Source of the DNA: Canna indica
Lineage: Eukaryota; Streptophyta; Magnoliopsida; Zingiberales; Cannaceae
Length of the DNA stretch: 64,000 nt
Direction: 5' to 3'
Assembly (NCBI GenBank): GCA_034359265.1
Contig: CP136891.1
Location: forward strand, 6,090,501-6,154,500
Every line of letters starts with the position of its first letter. Position 1 is the first letter of the stretch. Of the stretch, positions 23,959 to 36,149 are shown one piece after another. The position numbers and the translations under genes are program-made. The notes below the pieces were generated by a model. The model saw only the letters and a list, made by a program, of their open reading frames with translations, did no database searches and was not told the origin of the DNA.

Positions 23959-26900
23959 TCATAACCCAGATGGAGGCGGATGTGGAGGTGCAGTGGAAGC
24001 TGAAGGTGAATATGTTGATTGTAAAGAGTTGACTGGAAAGCCGAGTTGTGTTAACATCAACCGAACTTGAGCTTCCACTTGTGCTTGTACTTGCATCTGC
24101 ACTTGTGATTGTTGTGATTGCATTGATGCTTCCAATTCAGTAATATACTATCGCATGGATGTCATATCAGTCTGCATCGCATTCCACTCATCATTCATTC
24201 GACCATGGCCCGATGTACTAGATTATGCTGAGCTAGAACTCCCCATAATGGACATCCAAAACCGTAAACCCGATTATGAGATGGATGTCCAGAGGCATTA
24301 TTCCATTCTTCTAGATCTAAAATGGGTTGTGATACTACATTTGTACCATACTTTTCTATGATCGATACCTCATAAGCCTCCTGTACAATATTTTATAAAA
24401 ATAGTTAATTACGATATTTTAAAAAGAAGCAACATATAAAATAAATACATACCGCAACACTCTGCGATTTGTTGTCGATATAGTCACCCTCACCACTATT
24501 ACGCTTATGAGTATGCTTAAACAACTCAAGATGGGTTGGGGGTCGGTTCAACTTTTCTTCCTACAAAAAATGACAAATAATATTTAATTAATAATATTTT
24601 AAAAAACATATAGGATAACAAATTCTATTAATATCATACTAATTTTCTCGATGAGCCACAAATTAAATAGATCCACCTGTATGTCGTGTGACATCACTAT
24701 CTACCTCTTTCTTACGATTTTGACGAGCAACTTCGAATTTTCTCCTCCACTTCTCCGTGACCCAATGCTCACTAATAAGTTGATTCCACACATCTGGAGA
24801 TATCCATGGAGGGCCAAATCTGTTAGTTCGACTAATATCATCAGTATTGGCCTTTCTTTTCGCATAATTCCTTGCATCACACATATTGTCAGAAAAGCGT
24901 CAACAAGTTGTTCTATCCCATATTTCATGAACCTCGCTTGTCCTAGATGGATCCCAACGATAGACTGTCTGAAAAAAGATAAATATGTTAATGAAATGAT
25001 AGTTGACAACATTCTAAAGAAGTACCAATTTGATGCAATTATATGATCACACAATCAATCATGGCATATGCAGGTTTCATGCAGCCAACCTTCTATTACT
25101 TCAACTAAATCTTTTTAGAGTATGACTATTAGTATGACTAAAACTTACTGATATTCAATTATGGCTAAAACTGAATATTAGTATGCAGTTATGTAGTTAT
25201 GAATATTTAGTATGCAATTATGCAGTTATGAATATTAGTCATATGCAGTTATGGCTAAAACTTACTAAGAAGCTTTCTTGTGTACCAATAACATGATGAG
25301 TATGGGTCAAAAACTGTTGCAATATGAGTAGGTGTTTATCACACAATCAATCATGGCATATGCAGGTTTCAGGATAAACTTACTAAGAAGCTTTCGGTGC
25401 TCAATAACATGATGAGTATGGGTCAAAAACTGTTGAAATATGATATGCCAACGATTATATCAAGTAAGCATAAGGACTTCTTGTGTACTAGTATAAATTG
25501 ATACTCTTTATTTTGTCTCGAAAAAGACTTATTTATGTACTGTCATCTCACAAAGGATTTTTTTTTCTTCATGAGGGTAGTGGAACTTATGAGCATATAG
25601 ACATATGTAGCTCTCTTCTTGGAAATAAAAAAGAAGAGAGCAAAAATAATCTAATTGTGGTACTTGTTTCTCTCTTCAGTAAGTCATGTGGAGCTGTGAC
25701 CCATAAGGCTATAAATTCAAGTGATGGGCTGGACATGCCGTGGATAAGCAGTAATAACTATAGATATAAATGACTTCAGGAGGCAAATCATCAACATAAG
25801 GATTTCTATCTTTGAGTCTGCAATAACTAAGAAATACCTTGAGCATGAACTAAATGGAATGACCCTTGAAGAGGTAATGATGTTGCCTATCAAATACTTT
25901 TTTTCTCTATTGTTGTTGTTCTCTCGTGAGAGGTGATGGTTCTCTTTTAATTCCTTGTGCAGGCAATGGATAACAACAGACTGTTTATAATAAACAAATA
26001 TATTAAAATAGGCTATGATATTAGAACAACTTATGGGCAGCATACTTGTTATGAGCAGGCCAAATAGATGTTAATGATATTAGAACATGCCACATATTTA
26101 TTATTCCCTAGTTACTTTATTTTCTTAGAATTTGGACAGCTAGTCATTCCTATATCAGTCATGATACTGATATGGTATCAGGATAAGCTGGAGCTTCTTC
26201 CTATTCAGTATCTTGATACTGATATCCACAAGAGTTTCTTCCTTCCTTCTTGATAAGCTGGTGCAACTTTATTTAAGATCGTTGTAGATGTGGTATTTAG
26301 AATTTAGATTATAAATCCAACTAAAATCCACATTTTTTAGCTGTACGAAATGTGGTCATCGCTTGATAAACTGATTCCCCACTTTTAAAGAGAAAGCTGG
26401 GAATATTTAGATAAACAAAGAAGCTCATGTTCAATTTCTCTCTTATCCAAGTACAAGAACATTATTTCTTGGTCTAATGACTTTGTGCCAAAGAGAAAAC
26501 ATCTAGATAAGTAAAGCTAAAAAGCACCATAGGGATGAGCTAAATAAGTTGCACGACCACTTCTATCATTTTATTTTGAGTTCTCATCATACATCTTATA
26601 AAACCCTAGTATGTTCATTCCTAATTTTTTAATTATCCAAGAAGTTCAAGACATATTATACTTGACCTAAACACACTCCCTATAAAGCCACATTGTTCCT
26701 TTCTTTCTGTTTTCCTCCTCTAACTATTCACTTTTCTAGTTTCTACTCGTGTGTTATTTGTAAATCTCCCTTTTTCTTGGGGGTGTGTTCAGGTCAAGTA
26801 TAGTATGTCTTGAACTATACTTGTTATGAGCAGGCCAAATAGATGTTAATGATATTAGAACATGTCACATACTTGTTATTCCTTAGTTACTTTATTTTCT

Positions 26901-28349
26901 TAGAATTTGGACAGCTAGTCATTCCTATATCAGTCATGATACTGATATCAGTATCAGGATAAGCTGGAGCAGGATAAGCTGGAGCTTCTTCCTATTCAGT
27001 ATCCTGATACTGATATCCACAAGGGATTATAAAGAGAGAAATGAACAGTGATGTAATAAATAGGGATTATAAAGAGGGATTATACTGATATCCACAAGCT
27101 AGAGCTTATCAAGTCATTCCACAAGCTAGAGCTTATCAAGTCATTCCTATCAGTGTCAAGGGATGGTTTCATATAAAGAGGGAAATGAACAGTGATGCGC
27201 ACAACCTGGCAAGGTCTGCTCTGGAGCAGAAGGAAGGAAGGGAAGAAAGTTTTATTCATTTGTTCAAACCAGGTAGTAGTAGTTCTTTGAATGAACATGT
27301 TGTGTTACCTATAATAAATAGTGTAGTAAACAGTAGTCCTCATGTAATAAATAGTAGTAGTTTTGTCCATGTAGATGTGGATTCTCATGTAAACAATTTG
27401 TATGGAAGTAATAAAATGGTTAATACTCATGGGCATGATGCAACAACAAACTGGATATGGAAATTAGCCAAAGCTCATGCCTGTGCAAATGATGCTGAAA
27501 TTCATTTTCAATCAAAATCTTTATAAGTGAATTATTCCATCATTCATTCAACTCTTCCTGAAATAACTGTATATTAAAATTTTAGGTTGAGGACATCAAT
27601 GAAATTTGTGACTTATATTCAAGAAATTTGACTTGCTTTATAGGGAAATATCTTAAATTTGTCCCAAATGAATTCCTTCACATGTGATGGTACTTGAGAC
27701 CAACATGGCCATGCACCCGTGAAATTTGCCTTAATTATTGATGAAATATCTTGTACTACTTCTGTCTCGAGAAAACTGCAAAAAAGAATGTTAACAAATA
27801 AACACATTGTAAATGATGTTAATAAATGTCTTGTATTTACAAATAATGGTATTTGAATATCTGACTACATATATACCTTTTCTTATCAATAATTAGTAGG
27901 TGTCTATCATCTGGTGTCTCTGGCGGCTGTGAACGTTGATTTGGTCCTCTTCCTCGACTTTGATGTGAAGTACCATCACTTTGTGTAGGAATAGATGTGT
28001 CATGTATAGACGTAGATGGTATAATAGGAACTGATTACATCAAAGGCAAATTCACTGAAGGTTGTGAGGGTAACGATGCTGCCAATGTCGACGATGTAGG
28101 AATACTAGGAATATTAGGTGTTTCTATGGGAACAGTAATAGGTACAGGTACATATATAGGTATCGTGGGTGCTAAAGAATCAATCACAGGTACAGGTTCA
28201 AGTATCATGGGTGCAGAAGAAATGATCACAGGTGGTACAGGTGTATCTTCAGATGATGAATGTATAAAAGTGGTAGAAGGGTATTGACTTAAAGGAGGAC
28301 GCCCTCGTCCTCGTCCTCGACCTTGACCTCGACTTCATGTATTCACCAT
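23959..28349 (-). pseudogene. Transposase_24 (TnpA-like) gene of CACTA-2, decayed and interrupted
   Basis: Exon-like blocks on minus: 28349-27885 (RGRGRGRPPLSQ, proline/serine/threonine-rich, ending DDRHLLIIDKKR at a splice donor); about 27770-27650 (IIKANFTGAWPCWSQVPSHV); about 24965-24663 (YRWDPSRTSEVHEIWDR, PPWISPDVWNQLI, RHTGGSI); about 24545-24452 (HLELFKHTHKRNSGEGDYID); and 24380-23959 (NRVYGFGCP, ending in a glutamine-rich stretch and QLGFPV). This mirrors the CACTA-1 gene. Stops at 28335-28337, near 28034 and near 24899 break it, and unrelated sequence separates the second and third blocks. Confidence 0.8.
25060..27590. other. Sequence inserted in the CACTA-2 gene, with direct repeats
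   Basis: This stretch interrupts the Transposase_24 gene. It has dispersed direct repeats: about 25259-25320 against 25376-25440, and about 26044-26235 against 26817-27020, the latter carrying repeated TGATACTGATATC. At about 27166-27240, on plus, FHIKREMNSDAHNLARSAL matches the C-terminal motif of RNase H-like LINE tails, and an open frame continues to 27526 without recognised motifs. No end signature could be fixed. Confidence 0.45.
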
Positions 28350-28359
28350 TACTTAATAA

Positions 28360-31090
28360 AACAATTGAAGCATATATAAATAATTAAAAATGATTAGAAG
28401 GATATATAATCATATAGTGCCATCCAAATTATGATAAAATACCTTATAACTTGTTAAATTCCTATGCAACTGGAGACTATAGACTTGAATATGTACCAAG
28501 CTACCTCATGTCAGAACAGTGGGTGTCTGGCCATCTATTGCCATCAACTGGAGACTATAGACTTGAATAAAATATCTTATTCATTGTCATCTATTTTGAG
28601 GCAGTGGGGTATATATATTAATAGTCATTAATTTGGATTTTATGATTACTATCAACACTTTATGCTCTCAACCTTCACTGGCATTTTTGATTATTAGTGT
28701 CTTATCTCTAGATTAGTTTAATTGCTTACCAATGGAGTTAACTATCATTAACTATCAAGCTACTATTGAACAAATGTCATTAATTTAATTATTTACTAAT
28801 GGAGTTAACTGTCACTAGAAATCTTTATCCTTAACTACCTAGCAAGTGTAGGAGAAGTTGTGTTTACATTTATCCTTATCTCTTCTTTGTTATTTCCTTT
28901 GACAGGTTTTGAGTAGAGTTGTTGCTTTGAAGGAGTCCTGTAGTGTGTTCTGTTGTTTTCCTTACAAGAAGACTGTGTGCTCTCTTTGATTTTAATGAGC
29001 TCACACCAGATTATCATCATAGGAAGAAGTCTTCGGCAGCAAGCAGTGCCACCAATCTCATTGCTGGAGATCTCATTTTAGCCATCTTCCTTGAGATGCA
29101 GCGACCCATGATGAGATCTCAAAGCCAAGTCCAACATAGATTGGATAATGGGGTCAGTATTCTCTCTTTAATGCTTGATGTGCTCCTCAATCTACAAAGC
29201 TCAATTCTTAACTTAAAAATCAAACCCTAATAAAGTGCAACTCAAAGTGGTTACATGAAATTTCTACGTGAGCTTCTTAATAATCTTAAGGTTGGGTCAG
29301 TTTAACATTAATTATCATTACTGAACACTACATGAGCTACTTTGGTTTCATTGGGTCAGAGTGAAATAATTATCCATGTGTAAGTTATGTACCTACTGAT
29401 TATATCATGCTCTAGTCAACAATAATCTCATCACTCTACTTCAACATCCTCTATTTCCAGTACTACCAGCAAGAAGCTTCAAAACTCCGTCAGCAATAAT
29501 TACAAAGCACAAATAGGTATATATCAGTTATTAATTAATTACTGCATGCAAGCATAATCATGAAATAGCATATAAAACAGCCCGTGCCTCTAAAAAACTT
29601 AGTTTACCAGGAACTTGACGGGTGAGTCTCTTGACTCCAATAATTACAAATCAACAGCATACAAAGCACAAACAGGTATATATCAGTTATTAATTAATTA
29701 CTGCATGCAAGCATAATCCTGAAATAATTATACATTCTTAATTATTATCAGCATGTGCCTCTAAAAAACCTAGTTTACCAGGAACTTGATGGGTGGGTCT
29801 CTTGACTCCATGAGCCTAAGGGACCTTAAGCGGCTTGAGAGTAGATTGGAGAAATGCATCAACAAAATCTAGTTACTAATTCACTGTTACTGGATGCTTC
29901 AGAAGTGCTTACTGACACCATATATTGCATCCTTAAAAGTCAAATTCTCCAGAAGTAGAATCTCAGTTCACACATCAAATATTGTAATGTTAGTTATTCA
30001 ACAGAAATTTCATAGAAAAGGTTCCAACATTGATTGGTATAGCAACTTCTAAAAAACAGAGTAATATGCAATAAATTTACTTAGTTGAAGAGCAAAAAAA
30101 ACATTTGATGACTAACATATTCACATAAAAAACAAGAAACGAAAATACCTCCTCGAGACTCGGATCAAATATCGTTTTCAAGAGACTAATGTTAGTTATT
30201 CACATAAAAAATAGGAAGTTTCCCTTTTGCAAAACAGATGAATTAATAGAATCGTTTTCAAGGTAGAGTTGAAGTTGCTTTAAGAATAGGCTAATATCGT
30301 TTATAAGAAGGGTGATACTGAGGATAACTGAGAGATATCTCATGGATCATTATACAGTAACTTAAATACAAAACTGGAACTGCCCAACCTCTATCCTGAA
30401 CTCATCAAATTGATCTCAGTCTAGTGTCTACTACTGGGTCAGTTTTACCAAGGTGTTATTGACTTAAAGACACAGTTCATTCAGTCAATGACTTAAAAAA
30501 ATGATACTATGCATGATACCTTGGTTCCCTGAGTTCTTGATACAGTTAATTCAAAGTGTTGGCAAATCCTTCAGAAGAACCTGTTTAATAGAAGAATGAT
30601 TGCAGTAATTAGCATATAATTATATTGTGGATCACCTTACTTTCAATCAATGAAGTTTAAAGTGAATGAAATGATCCCCCAGCCACATTCTCTTCAGGAA
30701 AATTATAGAACACTACTATATTAATTTGATGACTGCTTTTGGACAAGATGCAAACCTTAATTAACTTGGAATTCCTCCACTTCAGCAAGGCCAATTGGCA
30801 GCAACTTCCACTTCTTGTAGCTCTACAAGGATTAATTTTAAGCAATTACAATCCAATAACACCACCTGAACTATGTACCTTTAGAGAAAGTAGAAATTAT
30901 GAATGAACTCAAGCATCAAGCATAAAAATAATTCAAACATATTAGATAGTCAGTCATATCTGCATTAGAAATAAATTACAAATAGTGACTCATCAACTAT
31001 AAGGCCTCAGGGCCCACTAAACACATATATTAGATAATTTGAACAAAGTATAATAGAATTTTAAAAAATTTCAATCATCATTCTCCTCGT
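28360..31090. other. Unassigned sequence within CACTA-2
   Basis: No gene is recognised in 2.7 kb. A short open frame at 28943-29230 (plus) shows no known motif. A tandem duplication lies at 29501-29812. Confidence 0.4.
29501..29812. repeat. Imperfect tandem duplication, 159-bp offset
   Basis: Units beginning at 29501 and 29660 share TACAAAGCACAAA, GGTATATATCAGTTATTAAT, TGCATGCAAGCATAATC, TGCCTCTAAAAAAC and GTTTACCAGGAACTTGA. Confidence 0.88.
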
Positions 31091-31100
31091 TTGACAAACA

Positions 31101-32341
31101 CTAATCAACTTCATCATCTTCAGTATCTTTATCTTCAATGTCAACAGCATTTGCTTCTTCTTCATCCTCCTCAACGGCATGTGTTTGAGTTCTCAAAAAA
31201 AATTCTTCATGTTGATCTACCTCATCAACTACTCCAACATTAACTAATGCATTGGATGCATCTAACTCTTTTGTAGGCATAATAGGTTGTACTGTTTCAA
31301 CCTCATCCTCTTGAAAAAAATCATCGATCTGTGGAGGGATATTATCATCTGTTTCTTCGATGTCCTCATATCTATTTCTTGCTTTAATTTTGCATGCAAC
31401 CCACCAATCACTCCTTCCTTTTTTCTTTGAGGGGTAACTCGTGTAATAAACTTGTTGAGCTTGCTCGGCTAACACAAAAGGAGCATCAATATAAAGTTTT
31501 AACTTGTGATTGATTTCAACAAGTCCATAATGAGGATGTACCCTAACTCCTTTTTCGGTATCAACCACTCACATTTAAATAACACCACCTGATTTCCTTC
31601 ACCAAAGTATTCTACCTGTACAATATCAATCAGGATGCCATAGTAATCACGACCATAATTATTGTAACAATTGCCCTTAACACAAACATCACTGTTTATT
31701 GTTTTCTTTCCATGTGAATATTCCTTGGTGTGAAACTTATATCCATTAACAAAATAACCCTTCATAGATCGAATAAATCTTTGCGGGCCTTGTGCGATGG
31801 CAAGAATTCGACTATCAATCGTGTCAATATTATGATTAACCTATCACAAAAAGAAGAAAAAGAACAATTTATAATATAGTCATGATTATTCATATTGAGA
31901 AAAAAAATTATTATATTATTCAACTTACATAGTCTCTCAACCATTTTGGAAATTCTCTATCTCGTAACTTCTCAAGCTCTGCGTCAGTCAAGTGTAGTTC
32001 TCTTTGCATAACGATATTATTAAACTCACTAAAAAATAATAAAGTTTACATTAATATAAAGTAAATATACGAAATAATTAACACTGCTATACGTACTCAA
32101 TGAAAGGAGAGATCTCTTCATAATTCATAAGTACGTAAAGCTCAATTGCTTTATACTCATTTTCGTCGACCCTCCTATAACGTCCAACAGCCCCACAAGG
32201 TCGACCAGGATAGGTAAAGATAGATAGACGTCCCATGGTAGTTGGAACTCCACCATCATCATTTCGAGGTACTTGATTGAACCTTGTGTGTACCTTTTGG
32301 TCCAGGAATAAAATGAACAAGAAATTAATATTTCTTATATA

Positions 32342-32375
<34 letters not shown>

Positions 32376-34643
32376 TTTTCACAAATCAATTGAACCTTGT
32401 GTGTACCTTTGGTTCGAAGTAAAAAGAACAAAAATTAGAAATTTCCTCAATGATATATGCTTCACAAATGGATCCTTCGACATATGCTCGATTTTTCACT
32501 TTTTTCTTCAATTGAAGCATATACCTAAAAATATTCTTAGAAATTAAGACGTATTTTTTTCAAAAATTTCAATCAAGAATAATAAGGAAGATGTGTTACC
32601 TTTCAAATCTATACATCCATCTATATTGTACCGGACCACCAATATATTTTAGCCTCATAAGCTAAGTGAACAAGGAGATGCTCCATATAGTCAAAAAAAC
32701 TTGGTGGAAATATTTTCTCAAGCTTGCATAGTATCTCGACAATGTTTAACTCAAGTCGTTCTACATCCTCAATTCGCAACACACTTGAACACAAGTCCCA
32801 AAAAGATAAACTCAACTCAGTTAATGCATCCCATACTGGATCAGGTAATAAATCACGAAATGCAATTGGAATAAGCCTTTGCATGAAAACATGGCAATCG
32901 TGACTTTTCATTCCATAGAATTTGCAGTCATCTATATTTACACACCGACTTATGTTTGAAGCATAACCATCGGGAAATTTTAATTCTTTAACCCATTGAC
33001 ATACTGTTTTGATTTGTTCTTTGTTCAACACAAATGAGGCTCTCGGCTTCAACATTTTCCCATTAACATGCTCTAATTCTAATTCGAAGCGCTTGCAATA
33101 CTTAGGCAAATCAGCTCTGGCCTTGACATTGTCTTTTGTTTTCCCCTTGATGTCCATCACTGTATTGAATATATTTTCAAATACATTCCGTTCAATATGT
33201 ATCACATCTAAGTTATGCCGAATTAAATTTGTATGTCAATACGGTAAACTCCAAAAGATACTTTTTTTAACCCAATTATGTTGTTGGCCAAATTCAGAAA
33301 TTCTAGCATTAATACATTGATTTCCAAATTGAATATCAGGCAATTTATCGACACGTGCCTTTATATCATCGCCCGAGAATCGTAGAGGTGGAATATCTCT
33401 TTCAATTCAGCCTTTCATAAATTTATCTCTTTGTCGTCGATATGGATGATCAAGAGGGAGAAATCGACAATGACAATCGAAAAATGATATCTTTCTCCCA
33501 TTTTCGAGAACAAAAGCTTTGCTACACTCTAAACAATAGGGACAAGCTAACCTCCTGTGTGTGCTCCATCCTGATAGCATAGCATATGCAGGGAAGTCGT
33601 TGATAGTCCACATAAGTGCTGCTCTCATTTGAAAATTTTATTTTCTAAAGACATCATATGTCAAAATTCCATCAGACCATAACATGTTCAGTTCCTCTAT
33701 CAATGGTCTCAATACGTCAAGTTCTTTACGTGGGCTCTTTGGTCCGGGAATTATCAAACTTAAGAACATAAACTGATCCTTCAAACACATAGATGGCGGC
33801 AAATTGTATACAGTAATGAGCACGGGCCAAACTGATCGAATAGGGAATAGAAGAATGTCCGAATGGGTTGAAACCATCGGTGCACAATCCTAATATGACA
33901 TTCCTTGGGTCAGAAGCAAATGAAGGATGGTGAGCATCAAATTGTTTCCATGCCTCACTATGTGCAACAACGTCGGAAGTACGATTCTTAGCATGCCAAA
34001 TCATATGCTTTGTAGTTTTTTCAGACATAAAAAGCCTTTGAAGTCTTGGTGCTATAGGGAGATACCGTAAGACTTTATACGGTATATTTTTTCGTCTACC
34101 ATTATTTAATAGTCTTGGCTTATATCGAGCATGTCCACACACTGAGCACTACGTTAAATTTGTTGTTTTCTTATAAAACAACATGCAATTATTCTGACAT
34201 GCATCTATCTTCTCGTACCCAAGTCTCAATTTCTTCATCATCTTCTTTGTTTTGTAAAATTCATTAGGTCTTTCTTCTCCAATGCCTTCAATACCGATTG
34301 CATCCACCACCATAGTTCTATACGGATTTTGAGGAGCATCAAAGCTTTCTGATTGAGGAATGCTTGAGGATTCACCAACTTCTTCACTTGTCAACTCCCC
34401 ATGTGCAATCCATTGTGTGTAGCCATATATAAATCTCTTCGAACATAAGTGATATTCCACCTCATCTCGATAATAAAATTGAAGATTATTACATCGTCGA
34501 CATGGGCACCTAATTTTATCACCAGAAACATATTGAGTTTTGGAGTATGCAAAATCAAGAAATCCCTTGACTCCTTCCATAAATTTATTAGTCAACGCTC
34601 CTCCAATTATCCGACGTTTCATCCAACTACGATCGGTATACAT
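31101..34643 (-). pseudogene. TNP2 transposase of CACTA-2, decayed
   Basis: Domain order equals that of CACTA-1. Transpos_assoc starts at ATG 34643 (RSWMKRRIIGGALTNKF, CPCRRCNN). The TNP2 core lies at about 34140-32620 (GLCTDGFNPFGHS, GWSTHRRLACPYC, RHNLDVIHIERNVFENI). DUF4218 lies at about 32890-32610. The DUF4216 region with an acidic tail lies at 31770-31101 (GVRVHPHYGLVEINHK). There is an in-frame TAG near 34150, a 4-base insertion shifting frame near 33838, and stops near 33630, 33407 and 33235. AT-rich gaps at about 31835-31930, 32030-32095 and 32295-32405 look like introns, so this lineage has introns where CACTA-1 has one open frame. Confidence 0.88.
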
Positions 34644-34689
34644 TTTGATTAACTCTTTTCAACCTAGCAACAATATTAAGCACATTAAT

Positions 34690-35700
34690 TATTAACATGC
34701 ACAACATACAAAGGGAACCTTCGGTTTGAAGCAGCAGTTGAAAATGAGGTTGATGCAAAAGTGAAAGTGTTAAGAACTGATAGAGAAGAATTCACCTCTA
34801 AACCTTTTGTGGTCGTGATGATCATGGAATAAAACATCAGCTTACTGCAAGGTATACACCCCAACAGAATAGGGTTGTAGAAAGAAAAAATCGAGTTTTG
34901 ATAGAAATGACTAGATGTCTACTGAAGGGAAGTAAGCTGCCTAAAAACTTGTGGGCAGAGGCTTTTAATACTTCAGCATACATTATAAATAGAAGCACAA
35001 TCAAAGCATTGCTTGAGAAAACATCATATGAAATTTGGTGTGGAAGAAAACCAGATCTCAGTCATCTAAGAAAATTTGGGTGTGTAGCTTATTGTCACAT
35101 ACCTAAGCAAAGAAGAAAGAAGCTAGATATTTCAAGGCTGAAATTTGGTATGGAAGAAAACCAGATCTCAGTCATCTAAGAAAATTTAGCTAACAGTTCA
35201 AGTTCAGGGCTGATATGATCAGGATGAAGCTAAAATTATGAATTCTTAAATTTCAGGGCTGAAAATTTATCAACTTAATGTAAAATCTGCATTCTTAAAT
35301 GGAGAACTCAAAGAAGAGGTTTATGTAGTTCAACAGTTCAACCAAAGGGTTAAAGGAAAGGAAGAAATGGTCTATAGGCTAAAGAAGTCCTTATATGGCC
35401 TAAAGCAAGCTCCAAGGAGCTGGTATGAAAAAATTGATAGTTACTTTGTTACTGAAAAAATTTTCAGAGAAGCATGAATGAACACACATTATATACAAAA
35501 GAAGATGAAAATGGAGATATTCGGGAAACGTACTACTGGATATCTATTCAAAGTTGGAGCAAGTACAGTGTGCTGGTATTCTAAAAAGCAAAATTCAACT
35601 GCATTATCTTCAGCCGAAGCTGAATATGTAGCAGCTACTTCAGCAAGCTGTCAAGCAATTTGGATGAGAGAAGAATTTTGTTGGACTTTGGGATTAATTT
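34690..35700 (+). pseudogene. Fragmented Ty1/copia pol remnant
   Basis: Pieces appear in copia order with large gaps: integrase core tail at about 34730-35140 (KVLRTDREEFTSKPF, YTPQQNRVVERKNRVLIEM), reverse transcriptase piece at about 35265-35460 ([31 protein letters not shown]), and RNase H piece at about 35520-35700 (ALSSAEAEYVAATSASCQA). The catalytic YVDD segment is missing. No LTRs were found. Confidence 0.88.
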
Positions 35701-35723
35701 GACACAAGCTACATGCATATAGC

Positions 35724-36050
35724 TTGCAGGAGAAGATGGCAGGCATTGAAGCTCTTTCCACTTTAGTGCGGTCTTTGTCAAGGGATGCTGCAGAGAGTAG
35801 AGAAGCAGTAGGGTTGCTGTTGGATTTGTCCGAGATCGTAAAAGTTCGACAACGAATTGGTAGAATCCGAGGCTGTATGGTGATGCTAGTGACACTGCAA
35901 AATGGCAATGACACTGTTGCATCACAATGCGCAGAGAGGTTATTGAGTGTGTTATCAACCAATGCACACAATGTGCTTCTTATGACAGAGGCCGACTACT
36001 TCGTACCATTAGTACGCTATCTAAAAGAAGATACTTTCAAGAAAATCTTC
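35724..36050 (+). pseudogene. U-box E3 ligase (PUB43/44-SAUL1-like) ARM-repeat fragment
   Basis: An open frame of about 108 residues resembles the ARM-repeat region of plant U-box proteins of the PUB43/44 (SAUL1) type: AGIEALSTLVRSLSRDAAES, VGLLLDLSEIVKVRQRIG, then SQCAERLLSVLST and ADYFVPLVRYLKE. There is no U-box and no continuation on either side. It directly follows the copia RNase H fragment, consistent with a captured or retrotransduced exon. Assignment is from remembered family patterns. Confidence 0.6.
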
Positions 36051-36149
36051 TTAATTTCTTTCTTAAATTTAATGTACTGTGCTAGCATGCATTGTTTATG
36101 TTGTTTAGTTTCTAATAGCATTTTGCATTTAGTTTCACAATCCTTCTGA

